From Burkholderia sp. (GTDB lineage Bacteria; Pseudomonadota; Gammaproteobacteria; Burkholderiales; Burkholderiaceae): 5,953 bases of DNA. Shown here piece by piece: positions 5,921 through 5,953 of this stretch. The stretch is from the NCBI GenBank assembly GCA_028292565.1, contig JAQGMD010000143.1, positions 1 through 5,953 of the forward strand. The letters run 5' to 3'. Below the pieces are notes generated by a model. It saw only the letters and a list, made by a program, of their open reading frames with translations. It was not told the DNA's origin and made no database searches. Numbering within the stretch: position 1 is the first letter of the stretch; each line of letters opens with the position of its first letter. The translations under genes were made by a program, and so were the position numbers.

Positions 5921-5953
5921 ACTATGGATTGGTAAAAATCGTATAAAGAGCGG

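Noticed and set aside
5916..5953. Rightward promoter with TATAAA at 5942-5947 for a gene beyond the window.
   Set aside because: No acceptable -35 at 16-18 nt spacing, and the downstream gene cannot be seen, so it is not called.

Overview
The window is GC-rich bacterial DNA, densely coding, with short intergenic gaps and consistent codon use. The gene families suggest a proteobacterium, most plausibly a betaproteobacterium (Burkholderiales or Rhodocyclales type). They are a BoxR/BzdR-type regulator, a Pseudomonas-type 4-hydroxybenzoyl-CoA thioesterase, a feruloyl-CoA synthase and a CzcE-like periplasmic protein. The taxonomic call is inference from family content, not from a marker gene.

Layout: five genes run left to right on the + strand. 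They are the 3' part of a periplasmic substrate-binding protein of a branched-chain-amino-acid-type ABC transporter (2-919), a feruloyl-CoA synthase-type acyl-CoA ligase (937-2781), a thiolase (2807-4054), an XRE/shikimate-kinase-like fusion regulator of the BoxR/BzdR family (4111-5046) and a hotdog-fold 4-hydroxybenzoyl-CoA thioesterase (5059-5478). Gaps are 17, 25, 56 and 12 nt, so the set looks like an operon. The largest gap, before the regulator, holds a perfect inverted repeat with an extended -10-like sequence in its loop. A sixth gene, a small secreted CzcE-family protein (5486-5815, - strand), converges on the thioesterase with only 7 nt between stop codons. The last 138 bases are its upstream region and contain a second inverted repeat.

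How the genes may work together: the binding protein would capture an aromatic acid. The ligase would activate a hydroxycinnamate (ferulate, p-coumarate or caffeate) as its CoA thioester. After hydration and oxidation by enzymes not seen here, the thiolase would cut the beta-ketoacyl-CoA to acetyl-CoA and an aroyl-CoA. The thioesterase would release the free 4-hydroxybenzoate-type acid, and the BoxR-like regulator would sense an aroyl-CoA intermediate. This is a CoA-dependent, beta-oxidation-like side-chain shortening route. It differs from the hydratase/lyase (Ech) plus vanillin dehydrogenase (Vdh) route, and neither Ech nor Vdh lies in this window. The gene families are read with good confidence; the joint pathway is a hypothesis. 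The CzcE-like gene is probably unrelated metal-response cargo next door.
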